NCBI RefSeq assembly: GCF_035917975.1
Contig: NZ_CP109130.1
Location: forward strand, 8,742,001-8,806,000
Source of the DNA: Streptosporangium sp. NBC_01756
GTDB lineage: Bacteria > Actinomycetota > Actinomycetes > Streptosporangiales > Streptosporangiaceae
Length of the DNA stretch: 64,000 nt
Direction: 5' to 3'
Each line of letters begins with the position of its first letter. Position 1 is the first letter of the stretch. Below are positions 17,247 through 25,319 of this stretch, in pieces. The notes below the pieces were generated by a model. The model saw nothing but the letters and a program-made list of their open reading frames with translations, had not been told where the DNA came from and searched no databases. Both the position numbers and the translations under genes were made by a program.

Positions 17247-17394
17247 AAATGCAATCCGATGCCTTCGCCCGTCGAATCGGCATCCCTGGGCTCGCGGCGC
17301 CCTCGCGGCCGGAGCGGCTGCCGGGCGCGGCTTTCATCGCGCAGGCCGCGGGGGTGAGCACTCCCGTCGCGGCCGTACCTCCTTACGGCCGGTT

Positions 17395-17871
17395 TTACGC
17401 CTTCGACTGCCTTGCCGCAGGGTGGGGCCAGGGGCGGCCCTCGAGATGTTCGATGTCGGTGTTGAAGCGTTTGAGGTAGTCGGCGAAGGCGGCGGCGTCC
17501 TCGGGTGCCCAGTCGGCCAGCACCTTCTCCAGGCCGCGGATGTTCGCGTCGCGATGGGCGTCAAGGCGGCGTTCGCCCTCGGCCGAGATGCGGAACTTTC
17601 GCGCCATGCCCCCCTCGGGATCGGGAATGCGTTCGACCAGCTCTGCACGCATCATGGCTGAGGTCTGCCGGTTGAGGGTGGAGACGTCCAGGCCGGTGAC
17701 ATCGCTGAGCTGCCCGATGGACATCAGGCCTTCCATGCGGAGGCGTCTGAGCAGGAAGTAGGCACTACGGTCCAACTGGCCACCGTCGTATTCGGCCCAG
17801 AGGATGGCTCGGGGGCGGTGCCGGGAGAGCAGCATCGTTTCGTACTCGATCAGGTCCGTGGACTTGTCCAT
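17395..17871 (-). CDS. MarR family transcriptional regulator
   Basis: 158 residues from ATG 17871 (MDKSTDLIEYETMLLSRH). The winged HTH runs LDRSAYFLLRRLRMEGLMSI, QLSDVTGLDVSTLNRQTSAM, DPEGGMARKFRISAEG. The long open upstream extension is His/Cys-rich and covers the promoter, so it is not coding. It is divergent from the MFS pseudogene at 18006, which was probably its target. Confidence 0.85.
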   Translation of the reverse strand: MDKSTDLIEYETMLLSRHRPRAILWAEYDGGQLDRSAYFLLRRLRMEGLMSIGQLSDVTGLDVSTLNRQTSAMMRAELVERIPDPEGGMARKFRISAEGERRLDAHRDANIRGLEKVLADWAPEDAAAFADYLKRFNTDIEHLEGRPWPHPAARQSKA

Positions 17872-17932
17872 GCCCGTCCTCTCATACATCCAGTGCCCGA
17901 CAGCATGTATACCACAACAAATATGTACTATG

Positions 17933-17943
17933 CACAAATTGTG
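17933..17943. promoter_or_regulatory. MarR-type operator dyad
   Basis: CACAAATTGTG is a perfect dyad in an AT-rich divergent gap, flanked by ATGTACTATG and TGTACTGAGC. It probably served the MarR gene and the now-broken MFS gene. Confidence 0.5.
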
Positions 17944-18005
17944 TACTGAGCATATGCCATGTACGGCACACATCGCTATGACAGTCAAGAATGAGGGGGA
18001 ACCAC

Positions 18006-18721
18006 GTGGAGGACTCCACGCCCGCCGCCCGCCCAGGCGGCATCGTCACCGTGATGGCGGTGGCCGGCATCGTCGCCTCGCTCATGCAGACCCTGGTGGT
18101 GCCACTGGTAGGCGAGCTGCCGACCCTGCTGAACACCATCTCGTCCAATGCCTCGTGGGTGATCACCGCCACGCTGCTGGCGGGAGCGGTCACGACGCCG
18201 GTGATCGGGCAGCTCGGTGACCTGTACGGCAAGCGCCACATGATGCTGGTGTGCTCGGTGCTCCTGATCTTGGGCTGCGTGGTCTGCGCGCTGGCCGGCT
18301 CTCTGGTCCCCATGATCATCGGGCGGGGCTGCAGGGCATGGGCATGATCCCGCTGGGCATCAGCGCCCTGCGCGACCTGCTGCCGCAGTCGGAGACCGCC
18401 GCGGCCAACAGCTTCAACACGCTGATGCGCTCGATCGGCACCACGGTCTCGGCCGCTGTGGTCGGCGTCGTGCTGTCGCAGATGACCATCCAGCTGGGCG
18501 AGCACACCCTGCCGTCTGAGGCCGGTTTCCGTACCGGCATGCTGGCCGGCTGTAGTGCCGCGCTCGTCGCCGCGGCCATCACCCTGGCCCTGCCGATCCG
18601 CAAGGCCGGCCCTTCAACTGATCAGGACGTCCTGGCCGGGGCGGACTCGCCGGCGACGAGCCCGAATGCTCCAGGTGCACACGCACAGGAACACGCCGTG
18701 CCAGGGCGCCACGCGCGGTGA
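18006..18721 (+). pseudogene. MFS drug exporter (DHA2/EmrB type), internally deleted and frameshifted
   Basis: Frame 1 starts at GTG 18006 and encodes about three N-terminal helices including the DHA2 loop motif GQLGDLYGKRHMMLV, then loses frame at ~18330 (GRG then CRAWA). Frame 2 resumes LQGMGMIPLGISALRDLLP but jumps straight to FNTLMRSIGTTVSAAVVGVV, which belongs near TM 11-12 in complete exporters. So roughly 250-300 residues are missing and a one-base shift is present. The protein cannot work. Confidence 0.8.
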
Positions 18722-18825
18722 TCACCGCCATCCGGCTCGCCGTCGCCGAACATCGCGCCTCACAAGGAAGAAGGCATTTCAGGCGACGCGCGCCAACCGG
18801 TCTGTGCGGCGCGGGCTTGACCCGC

Positions 18826-18929
18826 AGCATGGCCCGATCCTGACCGAGGCCCGGTACGTCGCCGCGGTCCGTGAGACCGCCGGCGTATGTCCCACCTCCG
18901 CGATCACCGTGACGAACAGCCGTGATTGA
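18826..18929 (+). pseudogene. 3Fe-4S ferredoxin C-terminal remnant
   Basis: The frame reads EARYVAAVRETAGVCPTSAI then TVTN and stop, like the last Cys-Pro segment of P450-associated ferredoxins. The N-terminal cysteines are absent. Confidence 0.45.
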
Positions 18930-19060
18930 CGTCCTGATCGTGGGTGCCTCCGCCGACAGCCTGGCCAGCGGCGGAGGCGCAACGGCCACCGGGCCGGCTG
19001 AGGCTGCATCACCTTCGAGCGACGGCACGCCGCAACCGCCGCTCGGCCTGCGATGTGATC
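18922..19060 (+). pseudogene. ferredoxin reductase N-terminal remnant
   Basis: A GTG overlapping the ferredoxin stop opens VIDVLIVGASADSLAS, like the FAD-binding start of ferredoxin reductases (VIVGAS-AGL-AAEALR). It then loses similarity within 20 residues and meets the 3' end of the coiled-coil gene. Confidence 0.4.
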
Positions 19061-19069
19061 GCTGCGTCC

Positions 19070-20245
19070 CTAACCGCCGTGACCCGTGCTGGCCCGCAGT
19101 TCCGCCGTTACCGCCCGCTCCCTCAGCTGGGCGGCCTCGGCTCGCAGTGCCTCGGCCTGCTCACGCAGGTCGGACAGTCTCATCTGCTCCATGGCCAGCT
19201 GCATCCGCGCCTCGTCCCGCTCGGCCTGTGCCTGGGCGATTTCGGTCGCGGCGCGTTCCCGCGCTTCGGAGACCTTTTCATCGGCTTTTTCCTCGGCCTT
19301 GGCGAGCTGCCGCGCCGCCCGCTTCTCGGTCTCGGCTGCCTGCTTGGCGGCACGGACCGCCTGAGCTCGGGCTTCGGCCGCCTCGGCCTGAGCCTGGCCT
19401 CGCGCTTGCGTCTCACTGTCGGCTCGCAGGACTGCCCGATCTCGTTCGGCCTCGATCGTCTGTGCCCGCGCTTCGGCGGCGACAAGGGCCCGTTCGGCTT
19501 CGGTCCTCGCCTCCACGGCGGTTCTGGCCGTGTTCTGTGCGAGGTCTCGTTCCGTGCGTGCCTGCTCGGACTGCTGGTGTTCGTGTACGGCCTGTGCCTG
19601 CGCCTGTTGTTTCTCGGCCTCGGCAGCCTCCACTCGTTCGGACATCTCCCGCACCGCGGCGTCCCTGGCCAGCTCGGCGCGTTCGGCTTTACGTCTGGCC
19701 TCCTGCTCCGCGTGTTTGGCCTGTCGTTCGGTGGCGGCCGCCTCGTGCAGGGCGGCCAGCGCCTGCTGTCTGGCCGTCTCGGCATCGGCCAGAGCGATGT
19801 CGCGTTCGGCGTTCGCCTCCTCCACCTGCCGTGCCATCGTGTCGCGTTCCCGGCGGGCGTGGCCGGTGGCCTCGCGCGCCAGCCGTACCTGCTCGAAGGC
19901 CTGTTCTCGTTCGGTGCGCGCGATCGCCACCCGGGTATGGGCCTCGGCCTGCACCGCGCTCAGTTTGGCCTCCACTCCTGCGGGACTGAGCTCGGCGGCC
20001 AACACCTGGGCCAGTGGCGCGATCGTCGCAGCCATCCCTTTCTCCATCCGTTCGTAAAACTCCTCCGCCCGGGCCAGTGCTCCCTCCAGCCCGGGAGTCG
20101 CCCGTTTCGTCTCCCGTTCACGTTTGGCCACCGCCTGACAGTCCCCCTGCGGGCAGTACGCCCGTGGCCGCCCCCGCCCAGGGCGCTGCTCGATCGGTGT
20201 CCCGCAGTGTTTGCACGGCGTCACCGCGCCCGACTCTTCCGTCAC
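19070..20245 (-). CDS. zinc-ribbon coiled-coil protein (KfrA-like), partner of the recombinase
   Basis: 391 residues from GTG 20245. The N-terminus has a Cys motif CKHCGTPIEQRPGRGRPRAY then CPQGDC, a treble-clef-like zinc site that embeds an RGRP AT-hook core. From about residue 65 to the end the sequence is an almost unbroken Ala/Glu/Arg/Gln-rich heptad region, predicted as a ~320-residue coiled coil. The architecture recalls KfrA-type DNA-binding coiled-coil proteins of plasmids and integrative elements. It is back-to-back with the tyrosine recombinase; the shared 475-bp region holds dyads and iteron-like repeats. The function is inferred only: DNA binding, bridging or segregation. Confidence 0.65.
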   Translation of the reverse strand: MTEESGAVTPCKHCGTPIEQRPGRGRPRAYCPQGDCQAVAKRERETKRATPGLEGALARAEEFYERMEKGMAATIAPLAQVLAAELSPAGVEAKLSAVQAEAHTRVAIARTEREQAFEQVRLAREATGHARRERDTMARQVEEANAERDIALADAETARQQALAALHEAAATERQAKHAEQEARRKAERAELARDAAVREMSERVEAAEAEKQQAQAQAVHEHQQSEQARTERDLAQNTARTAVEARTEAERALVAAEARAQTIEAERDRAVLRADSETQARGQAQAEAAEARAQAVRAAKQAAETEKRAARQLAKAEEKADEKVSEARERAATEIAQAQAERDEARMQLAMEQMRLSDLREQAEALRAEAAQLRERAVTAELRASTGHGG

Positions 20246-20265
20246 CGCCCTAGGATAGCATTTTT

Positions 20266-20281
20266 TATTTTCTGGAAAATA
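20266..20281 (-). promoter_or_regulatory. AT-rich dyad before the coiled-coil gene
   Basis: TATTTTC-TG-GAAAATA is a perfect 7+7 dyad 21 bp upstream of the GTG. It is a candidate autoregulatory site for the AT-hook/zinc-ribbon protein. Confidence 0.5.
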
Positions 20282-20429
20282 GAATTTAATAATTCGATTC
20301 TGTTGCGTCAACGTCAAGAGAAACCAACTACCGGGAATGTAAATTCCCGCAAGTTATGGTCGCGCATCGGGTCCGTGCAGGCTCCCGGGTGTGAGTAGTT
20401 GGGGTACAGGATGGGATTCGTCATTTTGC

Positions 20430-20475
20430 GAATCTGCAGCGAGATGTCAGTGGGAATCTGCATGAGGTGTCAGTG
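20430..20475. repeat. two-copy tandem repeat (iteron-like)
   Basis: GAATCTGCAGCGAGATGTCA+GTG (20430-20452) is followed by GAATCTGCATGAGGTGTCAG+TG (20454-20475). The spacing is 24 bp, close to two helical turns, as in iterons or transposase-end repeats. Confidence 0.6.
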
Positions 20476-20666
20476 CGCAGGTCAGAGGCCCTTTTCGGGG
20501 TTTCGGTGATCGCTGGCGCACTCGTAGCGCGCCACGTTCGTCCCCGCCGCCCCTCCCATGAGGCTGTTGAGGGGCTCCCACCGGCCGCTATCCGGGAGTG
20601 CCCGGCCCCTTCCGGGAAGAGGGGCGGTTTTCCGGTGAACGGACGGATCCCGAGGTGGTGACGGCT

Positions 20667-20696
20667 GATTAGCGATAAGCTGCCTTATCGCTAATC
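20667..20696. repeat. 30-bp palindrome next to recombinase gene (candidate recombination site)
   Basis: GATTAGCGATAAG (20667-20679) and CTTATCGCTAATC (20684-20696) are exact reverse complements separated by CTGC. It lies 24 bp before the recombinase start. Arms of this length around a short spacer resemble a tyrosine-recombinase core site, although real cores usually have 6-8 bp spacers. Confidence 0.6.
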
Positions 20697-20720
20697 AAGG
20701 TCGACGAGCGCGAAAACTGG

Positions 20721-21767
20721 GTGGCCATGATCAACAACGGCGAGGTGGCCGTCCGCCGGCAGTCAGGGCTACCGGAGGTCCGGGGCCTGGATCGGGTGTT
20801 GACCGAGGAGGCCGCCCTTCTGGTGGAGCGCGGTCTGGCCACCAATACCCGCTTGGCCTACGCCCGTGACTGGGCGATGTACGGTGTATGGTGCGACGAG
20901 ACCGGGCACGCTCTGCTACCCGCCACCGCCGAGACCCTGGCAAACTACGTCGCCCATCTGGCCTCGCAGGCCTACGCGCCAGCCTCCATCGATCGGGCGC
21001 TGGCCTGCATCCTGGCCGCCCACGATCACGCTCAGCTCGGCAAGCCCGCCACCAAGCAGGCGCGGCTGGCCCTGCGCGCCTACCGGCGTGAGCGCGCTCA
21101 CCAGGGACAGCGCACCCGCAAGTCACCGCCTATCACGATCGACCGTCTCCGCGCCATGATCTCGGCGCTTCCCTCCACCAGCACGATGGGCCTGCGTGAT
21201 CGCGCGGTGCTGGTGCTCGGTTTTGCCCTGATGGGACGCCGTTCCGAACTCGTCGCCTGCGACATCGGTGATCTCACCTTCACCGCCGACGGTCTCGAGG
21301 TCTACATCCCCACCAGCAAGACCGACCAGGACGCCCACGGAGAAACCGTCGCACTCCCCCACGGATCCCATCCCGAGACCTGCCCGGTGCGTGTCCTCAA
21401 AGCATGGCTGGCCGTACTCGCCGAACGCGGCGTCACCTCCGGCGCCCTGCTGCGCCCGATCGATCGCCACGGCGGCATCGGCGGCGCCACCCAGAGCGCA
21501 GGCCGCGGCAGCCGTCAGCGCCTCAGCGGCCAGACCATCAACCTCATCGTCAAAAACGCCGCCGCGCTGGCCGGCCTGGACAGGCCGGAGACCTACACCG
21601 CACACGGGCTGCGCGCCGGCGGCGCCACCTCCGCCGCCAAAGCTGGCGCGCCCATGTCGGCCATCACCACGCACGGCCGCTGGGCCGACGGCTCCCCGGT
21701 GGTGGCCGGCTACATCCGCCAGGCCGACAAGTGGAACGACAACCCGATGCGCGGAGTCGGCCTGTAG
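20721..21767 (+). CDS. tyrosine-type site-specific recombinase/integrase
   Basis: 348 residues. The N-terminal SAM-like core-binding domain (~30-120, LATNTRLAYARDWAMYGVWC) precedes the catalytic domain. Catalytic residues are all visible: Arg in MGRRSELVA (~173), His-x-x-Arg in AHGLRAGGAT (~295), His/Trp in HGRWADG (~317) and the nucleophile Tyr in VAGYIRQ (~331). The enzyme cuts and rejoins DNA at paired sites; the adjacent palindrome may be its substrate. GTG 20721 or ATG 20727 can be the start. There is no excisionase or phage gene nearby. Confidence 0.9.
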   Translation: MAMINNGEVAVRRQSGLPEVRGLDRVLTEEAALLVERGLATNTRLAYARDWAMYGVWCDETGHALLPATAETLANYVAHLASQAYAPASIDRALACILAAHDHAQLGKPATKQARLALRAYRRERAHQGQRTRKSPPITIDRLRAMISALPSTSTMGLRDRAVLVLGFALMGRRSELVACDIGDLTFTADGLEVYIPTSKTDQDAHGETVALPHGSHPETCPVRVLKAWLAVLAERGVTSGALLRPIDRHGGIGGATQSAGRGSRQRLSGQTINLIVKNAAALAGLDRPETYTAHGLRAGGATSAAKAGAPMSAITTHGRWADGSPVVAGYIRQADKWNDNPMRGVGL

Positions 21768-21979
21768 ACCAATGAGCAGGATGCCGCCTCCGACCGGCCC
21801 CTTGGAGATTCCGGCAAAGACAATGAACGGTCAAGCCGCACTCACCAGGACGAACGCTAGCGCGCGACCCGCTTCTGATGTTCTCAGACCTCTGCCCGGC
21901 AACGGCTCTGGATTGGCCGGTGACAAGGGGGAAGTGTCTCCGCCCATTCGTACGATCATCGACAAGGTGATCTTTCTGA

Positions 21980-22417
21980 TCAGGTGTGCCAGGGCCTCGC
22001 CGGAGCGGGTGTCACGATCAGCGGGCAGGCGGCGTGGTGCAGCAGCGCGTGGCTCACCGAGCCCAGCAGCAGCCCGGCGAGGCCGCCGCGTCCGCGTGAT
22101 CCCACGACCAGCAGGTCGGCGTCCTTCGCGGCCTCGATCAGGACGAGCCGGGGGTCGCCTGGCAGCAGCAGCGACTCCACCTCGACGTGGCCGTCCTGTT
22201 CACGGGCCCGCTCCACCGCATCCGTCAGCATGGAAGCGGCCCCGTCGCGCATCCACCGGCCTACGTCGGCATATGGGGCGTCCTCGGCCATCTCCAGCGG
22301 CCAGGCCGGCATGATGTGCACGATGCGCAGCCCGGCCCCGCGGAGCGCGGCCTCCTGTACCGCCCAGCTAACGGCCTCAAGCGCGGTCTGCGAGCCATCG
22401 ACTCCTACCAGGATCAT
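21980..22417 (-). CDS. single-domain universal stress protein
   Basis: 145 residues, one UspA fold, whereas the other intact USPs here have two. The N-terminus MILVGVDGSQTALEAVSWAV and the ATP-binding signature GSRGRGGLAGLLLGSVS are intact, so ATP binding is likely. The sequence is very similar to the first domain of the USP at 48970-49827. AAGGGAG precedes the ATG. A GGGACC-type box lies 54-73 bp upstream. It probably acts as an energy/stress sensor in the hypoxic response. Confidence 0.9.
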   Translation of the reverse strand: MILVGVDGSQTALEAVSWAVQEAALRGAGLRIVHIMPAWPLEMAEDAPYADVGRWMRDGAASMLTDAVERAREQDGHVEVESLLLPGDPRLVLIEAAKDADLLVVGSRGRGGLAGLLLGSVSHALLHHAACPLIVTPAPARPWHT

Positions 22418-22470
22418 GACGTTCTCCCTTCCTCGCTCTCATCACATCGCTGGACGACATGGCGGCGACA

Positions 22471-22490
22471 CCGGCAAAGGTCCCTTCTCC
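22471..22490 (-). promoter_or_regulatory. DosR-like box for the single-domain USP
   Basis: Minus strand AGGGACCTTTGCCGG, matching the motif found before most island genes. Confidence 0.6.
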
Positions 22491-22548
22491 ATGGAACCTC
22501 CGGTCACCATGTGAGAGACACGGCGACCATCGGAGCCTCCTCTTCCGA

Positions 22549-25089
22549 TCACCGCCGGAACAACCGGCGGCTTGCTGTCGCCGTCGTGAGGCGGAGGGCG
22601 CCGAGCGACTGAACCCGCCACAGGGTTCTGCCGCCAGTCGGCGTCGGCCTCCTTTTGCCGAGTGGCCGTGCGAGATCGCAGAGCAGTGGGGTGAGCGCCG
22701 CTGCCGCCAGGGCCATCGCCCACCCGGCCGCAGGCACTGGCACCAGGGCCAGCGGGGCGCCGAGCGGTGGCACGAGGGTGACGAGCGCCTGGAGCAGCGC
22801 AGTGGCGGCGACCGCGACCAGGACCATACGGCCGCGCCACCAGCCTCGTTCGAAGCTCCACCTGCGGGCCCGCACGACGTAGGCGAGGGTCAGCCGGGCA
22901 AAGACCAGCGTGAGCACCGCCTGGGTGCGGACCTGCTCCGCGCTCCAGCCCATCCTCCGAGTAGCCTCGACCGCGGCGATCACGAGCAGACCGACGATCA
23001 GCGAGCGCACCGCGACGCGGCCGAGCACTGCGCCGGACAGCAGGCCACCCCGCCGTGGACGGAGTGCCAGAGGGTCCCCGGCGGGCCTGTCGACGCCGAG
23101 GGTGATGGCGGGGATGCCGTCCAGCACCAGGTTGATCCAGAGCAGGTGCACGGGGAGCAAGGGGATGATCAGGTCTGGCCAGAGGATCAGGCCGACGAGC
23201 ACCAGGATGATCTCCGCCAGGTTCCCGGTCAGCAGATAGCCGATCATCGAGGCGACGTTGTGGTGCAGGCGCCGTCCCTCGCGTACCCCGGTGACGACGG
23301 TGCCGAGCTCACCGTTGGTGACGACGACCGCGGCCGCCTCCCGGGCGACGTCGGTTCCCTCGTCGTCCGCCATCGCCACGCCCACGTCCGCGTGACGCAG
23401 CGCGGGTGCGTCGTTGACGCCGTCGCCGGTCATGGTGACGATCTCACCGTGCTCGCGCAGCGCGTGGACCAGGTCGAGCTTGGTGGCTGGATCCACGCGG
23501 GCCAGCACGGCCGCCCCGCGCAGCTGCGCGCTCCTGTCGCCGCCGTCGAGGCAGGAGCCGGTGACCACGGGGTCGGGTTGGATGCCGACCTCCTCTGCCA
23601 CGGCCCGGGCAGTGTCGCCGTGGTCTCCGGTCACCATCACGACCCGGATGCCGGCCGCGCGGCAGTCGGCGACCGCCTGACGGGCCGAGGGCCTGATCTC
23701 GTCGCGCAACCCCACCAGGCCGAGCGGGCGCAACTCATCGGCGTCCAGATCCGCGGTGTCCGCCTCGGCCAGTGCGAGCACGCGCAATCCCCGCCGGGCG
23801 AGGCCTGCCACGGCGTCCGCCAGGTGCTGTGTCTGTTCACCGGCCGTGCAGCGGGCCAGCACGACTTCCGGCGCTCCTTTCACGGTCAGCAGCGGCCCGG
23901 TGGTCGCCACGGCCATGGACCGGGTCTCGGCGTCGAAGGGCCGGATGGCCAGCCGTGCCTCGCCGTCGGCGAGCCGAGCCCCGCTACGCTCGGCCGCTGC
24001 GCGCAGCGCCACGTCGACCGTATCGCCGAGCCCGTCACGGGCGTCGTTGCAGCGCAGCGCGGCCCGCCACAGGTCCGCGTCGGGAACGGTCACCTGGTCG
24101 ACGACCGTAAGTCGCCCGGTGGTCAGCGTGCCGGTCTTGTCGGAGGCGATAACGGTGGTGGCGCCGAGCACCTCGATCGCCGGAAGCCGGCGTACGATCA
24201 CGCCCAGCCTGGCCATCCGCTGGGAACCGAGGGCCAGAGCGGTGGTGACTGCGGCGGCGAGGCTCTCGGGGACGGCGGCGATGGCCAGCGCGACCCCGGC
24301 CAGCACGATGTCGAGCAGCGCGGCCTCGCCCCGGCCGACCCGGGTCAGCCCTATCAGCACCATGACCACACCCGCCGCCACGGCGAGCAAGCCGATCCGC
24401 CGAGACGCCTGCGCCAGGTCCATCTCCAACGGTCCCTTCGGCCGTCCTTCGAGGGCGCCGGCGATACGTCCCATCTCGGTTGTGGCGCCGGTCCGCTCCA
24501 CGACGGCCATCCCCCCGCCGCGGACGACGAGGGTGCCGGAGAACAGTTCCCCATCACGGTCGCCGAGCAAGGTGCCGAGGCCGGTGGCGCCGCCGGCCCG
24601 CTTGTCGGCCGACTGCGACTCCCCCGTCAGCATGGCCTCGTCGACGGCCAGGGCACTCGCCTTGATCACGCGAGCGTCGGCGGGTACCCGGTCGCCGGCC
24701 GCGACCTCGATCACGTCGCCGGGCACGACCTCTGTGGCTGGGAGGCGCCGGGTGATGCCGCTGCGTCGTACCTTGGCCATGGGTGCGGTGAGGTTGCGCA
24801 GCGCACGGACCGCCTGGTCGGCCTTGACCTCCTGGCTGACCCCGATGACCACGTTCACCAGCAGGATGGCCAGGATCGCCGCGCCTTCGGGGACCTCGGC
24901 CAGGACCACCAGCGTCACCAGTCCGGCGAGCAGTAGCAGGATCGACAGCGGGTCGGCGAGTTGCTTGGCCGAGCGGGCGAGCAAGGTGGGAGGTCTTGAC
25001 TGTGGCAGCTCATTGGGTCCATGTCCGTCCAGCTGTCGGGCGGCTTCAGCCTCGCTGAGGCCCGGCATGGTGTCCATGTCGGCGTGCAT
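22549..25089 (-). CDS. P-type cation-transporting ATPase (type IIA, Ca2+-like; CtpF-like)
   Basis: 846 residues. A cation-ATPase N-terminal segment (LSEAEAARQLDGHGPNELP) is followed by membrane helices. The actuator loop has LTGES, the phosphorylation site is SDKTGTLTTGRL, the hinge is MTGDGVNDAPALRHADVGVA, and a C-terminal cluster of helices contains LLPVHLLWINLVLDGIPAIT. PESLAAAVT stands where Ca2+ pumps have PEGLPA. It is likely an ATP-driven Ca2+ or related cation pump in the plasma membrane. M. tuberculosis CtpF, a DosR-regulon member, is the closest functional analogue. A GGGACC box lies 58 bp upstream. Confidence 0.9.
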   Translation of the reverse strand: MHADMDTMPGLSEAEAARQLDGHGPNELPQSRPPTLLARSAKQLADPLSILLLLAGLVTLVVLAEVPEGAAILAILLVNVVIGVSQEVKADQAVRALRNLTAPMAKVRRSGITRRLPATEVVPGDVIEVAAGDRVPADARVIKASALAVDEAMLTGESQSADKRAGGATGLGTLLGDRDGELFSGTLVVRGGGMAVVERTGATTEMGRIAGALEGRPKGPLEMDLAQASRRIGLLAVAAGVVMVLIGLTRVGRGEAALLDIVLAGVALAIAAVPESLAAAVTTALALGSQRMARLGVIVRRLPAIEVLGATTVIASDKTGTLTTGRLTVVDQVTVPDADLWRAALRCNDARDGLGDTVDVALRAAAERSGARLADGEARLAIRPFDAETRSMAVATTGPLLTVKGAPEVVLARCTAGEQTQHLADAVAGLARRGLRVLALAEADTADLDADELRPLGLVGLRDEIRPSARQAVADCRAAGIRVVMVTGDHGDTARAVAEEVGIQPDPVVTGSCLDGGDRSAQLRGAAVLARVDPATKLDLVHALREHGEIVTMTGDGVNDAPALRHADVGVAMADDEGTDVAREAAAVVVTNGELGTVVTGVREGRRLHHNVASMIGYLLTGNLAEIILVLVGLILWPDLIIPLLPVHLLWINLVLDGIPAITLGVDRPAGDPLALRPRRGGLLSGAVLGRVAVRSLIVGLLVIAAVEATRRMGWSAEQVRTQAVLTLVFARLTLAYVVRARRWSFERGWWRGRMVLVAVAATALLQALVTLVPPLGAPLALVPVPAAGWAMALAAAALTPLLCDLARPLGKRRPTPTGGRTLWRVQSLGALRLTTATASRRLFRR

Positions 25090-25146
25090 ACGTTCAGCAG
25101 ATCATCGAAACGGCGGCCGGAACGGGAGGCGAAGGCCATCGAGGTG

Positions 25147-25163
25147 AGGGACCTTCGGCCTTA
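25147..25163 (-). promoter_or_regulatory. DosR-like box for the Ca-type ATPase
   Basis: AGGGACCTTCGGCCTTA, the best single match to the shared motif, 58 bp upstream of the ATPase start. Confidence 0.65.
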
Positions 25164-25319
25164 CCATCCGCGTCTGACCAGGGCTGCCTTGCGGAATGCA
25201 TCTGCCGCGATGAGGGCGGGAACCGCCAAGGCGGAGGAAGTGCCGTTGGCGTCCGGGTTGGACTGACCTGTCGGCAGCCTGCCACACGGGTCGAGCTCGC
25301 GGAGCCTTGCGCCTTTAGG

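Larger units (their letters stand above)
20246..20720. other. divergent non-coding region between coiled-coil and recombinase genes
   Basis: 475 bp with unusual composition. Its left end is very AT-rich (TTTTTTATTTTCTGG to AATTTAATAATTCG) and contains a 16-bp dyad. The middle has a 23-bp tandem repeat and the right end a 30-bp palindrome. A 64-residue plus-strand frame (20467-20661) begins inside the repeat and looks incidental. Confidence 0.55.

Noticed and set aside
19130..20050. CRISPR-like repetitive appearance
   Set aside because: The repetitiveness comes from Ala/Glu/Arg codons in a coiled coil; no constant repeat/spacer spacing.
18944..20398. 484-codon plus-strand Leu/Gly/Arg-rich frame
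   Set aside because: Antisense shadow of the coiled-coil gene; the minus-strand protein has clear heptads and a zinc motif.
22459..24936. 825-codon plus-strand frame
   Set aside because: Antisense shadow of the P-type ATPase; Gln/His/Gly-rich composition typical of reverse frames in GC-rich DNA.
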